A DNA stretch of 64,000 bases from Ricordea florida (taxonomy: Eukaryota; Cnidaria; Anthozoa; Corallimorpharia; Ricordeidae). Made by a program: the position numbers and the translations under genes. The notes beneath the pieces are model-generated. The model was not told the origin of the DNA. It made no database searches and saw only the letters and a program-made list of their open reading frames with translations. Positions 61,817-64,000 of this stretch are shown here, one piece after another; position 1 is the stretch's first letter; each line of letters opens with the position of its first letter. Location of the stretch: positions 11,143,378 through 11,207,377 of the forward strand of contig OX453279.1 of NCBI GenBank assembly GCA_949710005.1, written 5' to 3'.

Positions 61817-64000
61817 TTTTTTGACAAAAAATCTATAAGGCTGAGCTTCCTTGCAACCATCTCTTGGTATTTGTTTCTTGTCTTCAAAAATGACTATAAT
61901 CACGACATAAAATGCATTTTAAATTACATATTAAATGCTACAAGATGGTAAAAATTGCATGTTCATCACTAACCTGTGTAATTAAGACTTATCAGAAGAA
62001 CTTTGGTACTGTCTGAGCAGTATGCTATAGAGTTAGCTGCCTTAAGCAAATATCTCAACAGCCAAAATACAATACAATATCGAATTACTATCAATTTGAT
62101 TTCTTACCTAGATGTTGCCCTTTCGTAATTAGTAAAAATCTGCAAAGTTTTAGAATTGCAAAGATTCGGTAGGCCGACGTATGATAGAATATCTTTAATT
62201 TTAAGGCATATAGGCAATTGGTCGAAGTGCGCATGCGTAGTAACTAAAAGTAGTTTCCTTAAATCACATGGAAATCTAATTGCTGCAGTTAAAATTTTAT
62301 TCGTCATTCAAAGCTGAGTCTATATCCTACTATAACATATAGATAAAACATTCAAAATGATGCGATAACTTACCCCCTTAGATGACGGTCCTTCTGCCCA
62401 TACAATCTCTTATCTGTTTTTTTTTGCAAAAATTCTATAAGGCTTAGCTTTCTTGCAACCATCTCTTGGTATTGTCTCTTGTCTTAAAAAATGACTACAA
62501 TCACGAGATAAAATGCATTTTAAATTACATTTTAAATGCTACAAGATGGTAAAAATTGCATGTTCATCACTAATCTGTGTAATAAAGACTTATCAGATAA
62601 ACTTTGGTACTGTCTGAGCAGTATGCTATAGAATTAGCTGCCTTAAGCAAATATCTTGACAGCCAAAATACAATACGATTGCGAATTACTATTAAATTGA
62701 TTTGTTACCTAGATGTTGCCCTTTCGTAATTAGTAAAAATCTGCAAAGTTTCAGAATTGCAAAGATTCGGTAGGCCGACGTATGATAGAATATCTTTTAT
62801 TTTAAGGCATATAGGCAATTGGTCGAAGTGCGCATGCGTAGTAACTAAAACTAGTTTCCTTAAATCACATGGAAATCTAATCGTTGCAATTAAAATTTTA
62901 TTCGTCATCCAAAGCTGAGTCTATATCCTACTATAACACATAGATAAAACATCCAAAAATATTCGATAACTTACCCTCCTAGATGATGGTCCTTCTGCCC
63001 ATAAAATCTCTTATATGGTTTTTGACAAAAATCTATAAGGCTGAGCTTCCTTGCAACCATCTCTTGGTATTTGTTTCTTGTCTTCAAAAATGACTATAAT
63101 CACGACATAAAATGCATTTTAAATTACATATTAAATGCTACAAGATGGTAAAAATTGCATGTTCATCACTAATCTGTGTAATTAAGACTTATCAGAAGAA
63201 CTTTGGTACTGTCTGAGCAGTATGCTATAGAGTTAGCTGCCTTAAGCAAATATCTCAACAGCCAAAATACAATACGATATCGAATTACTATCAATTTGAT
63301 TTCTTACCTAGATGTTGCCCTTTCGTAATTAGTAAAAATCTGCAAAGTTTTAGAATTGCAAAGATTCGGTAGGCCGACGTATGATAGAATATCTTTAATT
63401 TTAAGGCATATAGGCAATTGGTCGAAGTGCGCATGCGTAGTAACTAAAAGTAGTTTCCTTAAATCACATGGAAATCTAATTGCTGCAGTTAAAATTTTAT
63501 TCGTCATTCAAAGCTGAGTCTATATCCTACTATAACATATCGATAAAAGATCCAAAATGATTCCATAACTTACCCTCCTAGATGACGGTCTTTCTGCCCA
63601 TACAATCTCTTATATGGTTTTTTGACAAAAAAATCTATAAGGCTGAGCTTCCTTGCAACCATCTTTTGGTATTTGTTTCTTGTCTTCAAAAATGACTATA
63701 ATCACGACAAAAAATGCATTTTAAATTACATATTAAATGCTACAAGATGGTAAAAATTGCATGTTCATCACTAATCTGTGTAATTAAGACTTATCAGAAG
63801 AACGTTGGTACTGTCTGAGCAGTATGCTATAGAGTTAGCTGCCTTAAGCAAATATCTTAACAGCCAAAATACAATACGATATCGAATTACTATCAATTTG
63901 ATTTCTTACCTAGATGTTGCCCTTTCGTAATTAGTAAAAATCTGCAAAGTTTTAGAATTGCAAAGATTCGGTAGGCCGACGTATGATAGAATATCTTTAA
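61817..64000. repeat. Second copy of the right-end pentamer, cut by the window: A-B'-(C/A/D)-A'
   Basis: Starts are A 61817, B' 62417, C/A/D 63019 and A' 63618. It repeats the preceding pentamer at about 3003 bp, with the same tattaaattgatttg and acatatcgat markers. The third monomer opens like C rather than A. The last A' is cut off at about 383 bp. Confidence 0.92.

Larger units (their letters stand above)
1..64000. repeat. Satellite DNA array, ~600-bp monomer, ~107 head-to-tail copies
   Basis: The same ~600-bp sequence recurs from the first base to the last without interruption. Each copy starts with a T-run followed by gacaaaa or gcaaaa and the block tctataaggct, and ends with the block ctgcccataca (or cccataaaa) and atctctta. 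Following the T-run start gives 106 complete or nearly complete monomers plus one cut by the right end. Lengths vary only between about 598 and 603 bp, mostly through the T-run. All copies have the same orientation. Monomers fall into types with fixed differences, arranged in higher-order units. Both ends of the window lie inside the array, so its true size is unknown. A centromeric or pericentromeric location is inference from the structure only. Confidence 0.99.

Noticed and set aside
285-63507. 84 minus-strand 67-codon open frames as a family of protein-coding genes
   Set aside because: They lie in satellite monomers, are closed by stops in 22 monomers, vary mostly at amino-acid-changing sites, and have no recognisable domain or associated expression signal.
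1-64000. CRISPR array or bacterial repeat region
   Set aside because: The repeats are ~600 bp, directly adjacent, with no short repeat-spacer alternation and no cas genes.
1-64000. Transposon or retroelement origin with terminal repeats
   Set aside because: No terminal inverted repeats, target-site duplications, long terminal repeats or element-encoded proteins are visible; the repeats are simple head-to-tail monomers.
1-64000. Single recombination hot spot within the monomer
   Set aside because: Joins in hybrid monomers fall early, in the middle and late in the unit, so no one position explains them.
1-64000. Inverted or palindromic blocks of monomers
   Set aside because: All monomers read in the same direction throughout.
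1-64000. Ribosomal DNA spacer or telomeric repeat
   Set aside because: No rRNA-like sequence or short telomere-type G-rich repeat is present.

Overview
The whole 64 kb window is one uninterrupted array of tandemly repeated satellite DNA. About 107 monomers of roughly 600 bp (598-603 bp) run head to tail in a single orientation. I see no gene, RNA gene, transposon, inversion or unique-sequence interruption. The base composition is AT-rich (about two thirds A+T by eye). The structure, a higher-order-repeat (HOR) satellite made of distinct monomer types in a fixed cyclic order, indicates heterochromatin of a eukaryotic nuclear genome, plausibly a centromere or pericentromere. CpG sites are well kept in an otherwise AT-rich repeat, which fits a lineage with little CpG methylation such as many invertebrates. 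I cannot name the species.

Monomer types are told apart by fixed differences. A, B, C and D form the basic 4-mer in the order A-B-C-D (about 2400 bp). B' and C' are variants of B and C. A' is a variant of A. E is a mosaic that begins like B, has a D-like stretch in its middle and ends like C. Many other monomers are clear two- or three-part hybrids, written X/Y for a 5' part of type X and a 3' part of type Y.

The left domain (1-14397) is highly homogenised. It holds four complete 2400-bp A-B-C-D units, two of them with small private differences from the rest only in the first copy, then a fifth unit expanded to 2999 bp by an extra D/C hybrid, then a contracted 1801-bp trimer A-(B/C)-D. From 2398 to about 11770 I see no difference between successive 2400-bp units.

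The right domain (14398-64000) is built from the same monomers but is scrambled. It has dimers A-(B/D), restored A-B'-C-D tetramers, a 4.5-kb segment duplicated at an offset of 5405 bp, an amplified 1198-bp dimer C'-(D/B), a 1799-bp trimer E-(D/B)-(C/A) repeated three times, and an about 3003-bp pentamer at the right end. Rare private markers recur tens of kilobases apart, showing exchange between distant parts of the array.

Every monomer carries the same internal landmarks: a T-run/A-run junction, a 14-bp palindrome centred on ATGCAT, and a 13-bp alternating purine-pyrimidine stretch containing CGCATGCG. A 67-codon open frame on the minus strand survives in 84 of the 106 monomers that cover it completely. 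It is interrupted by stops in the rest and varies mostly at amino-acid-changing positions, so I do not regard it as a gene.
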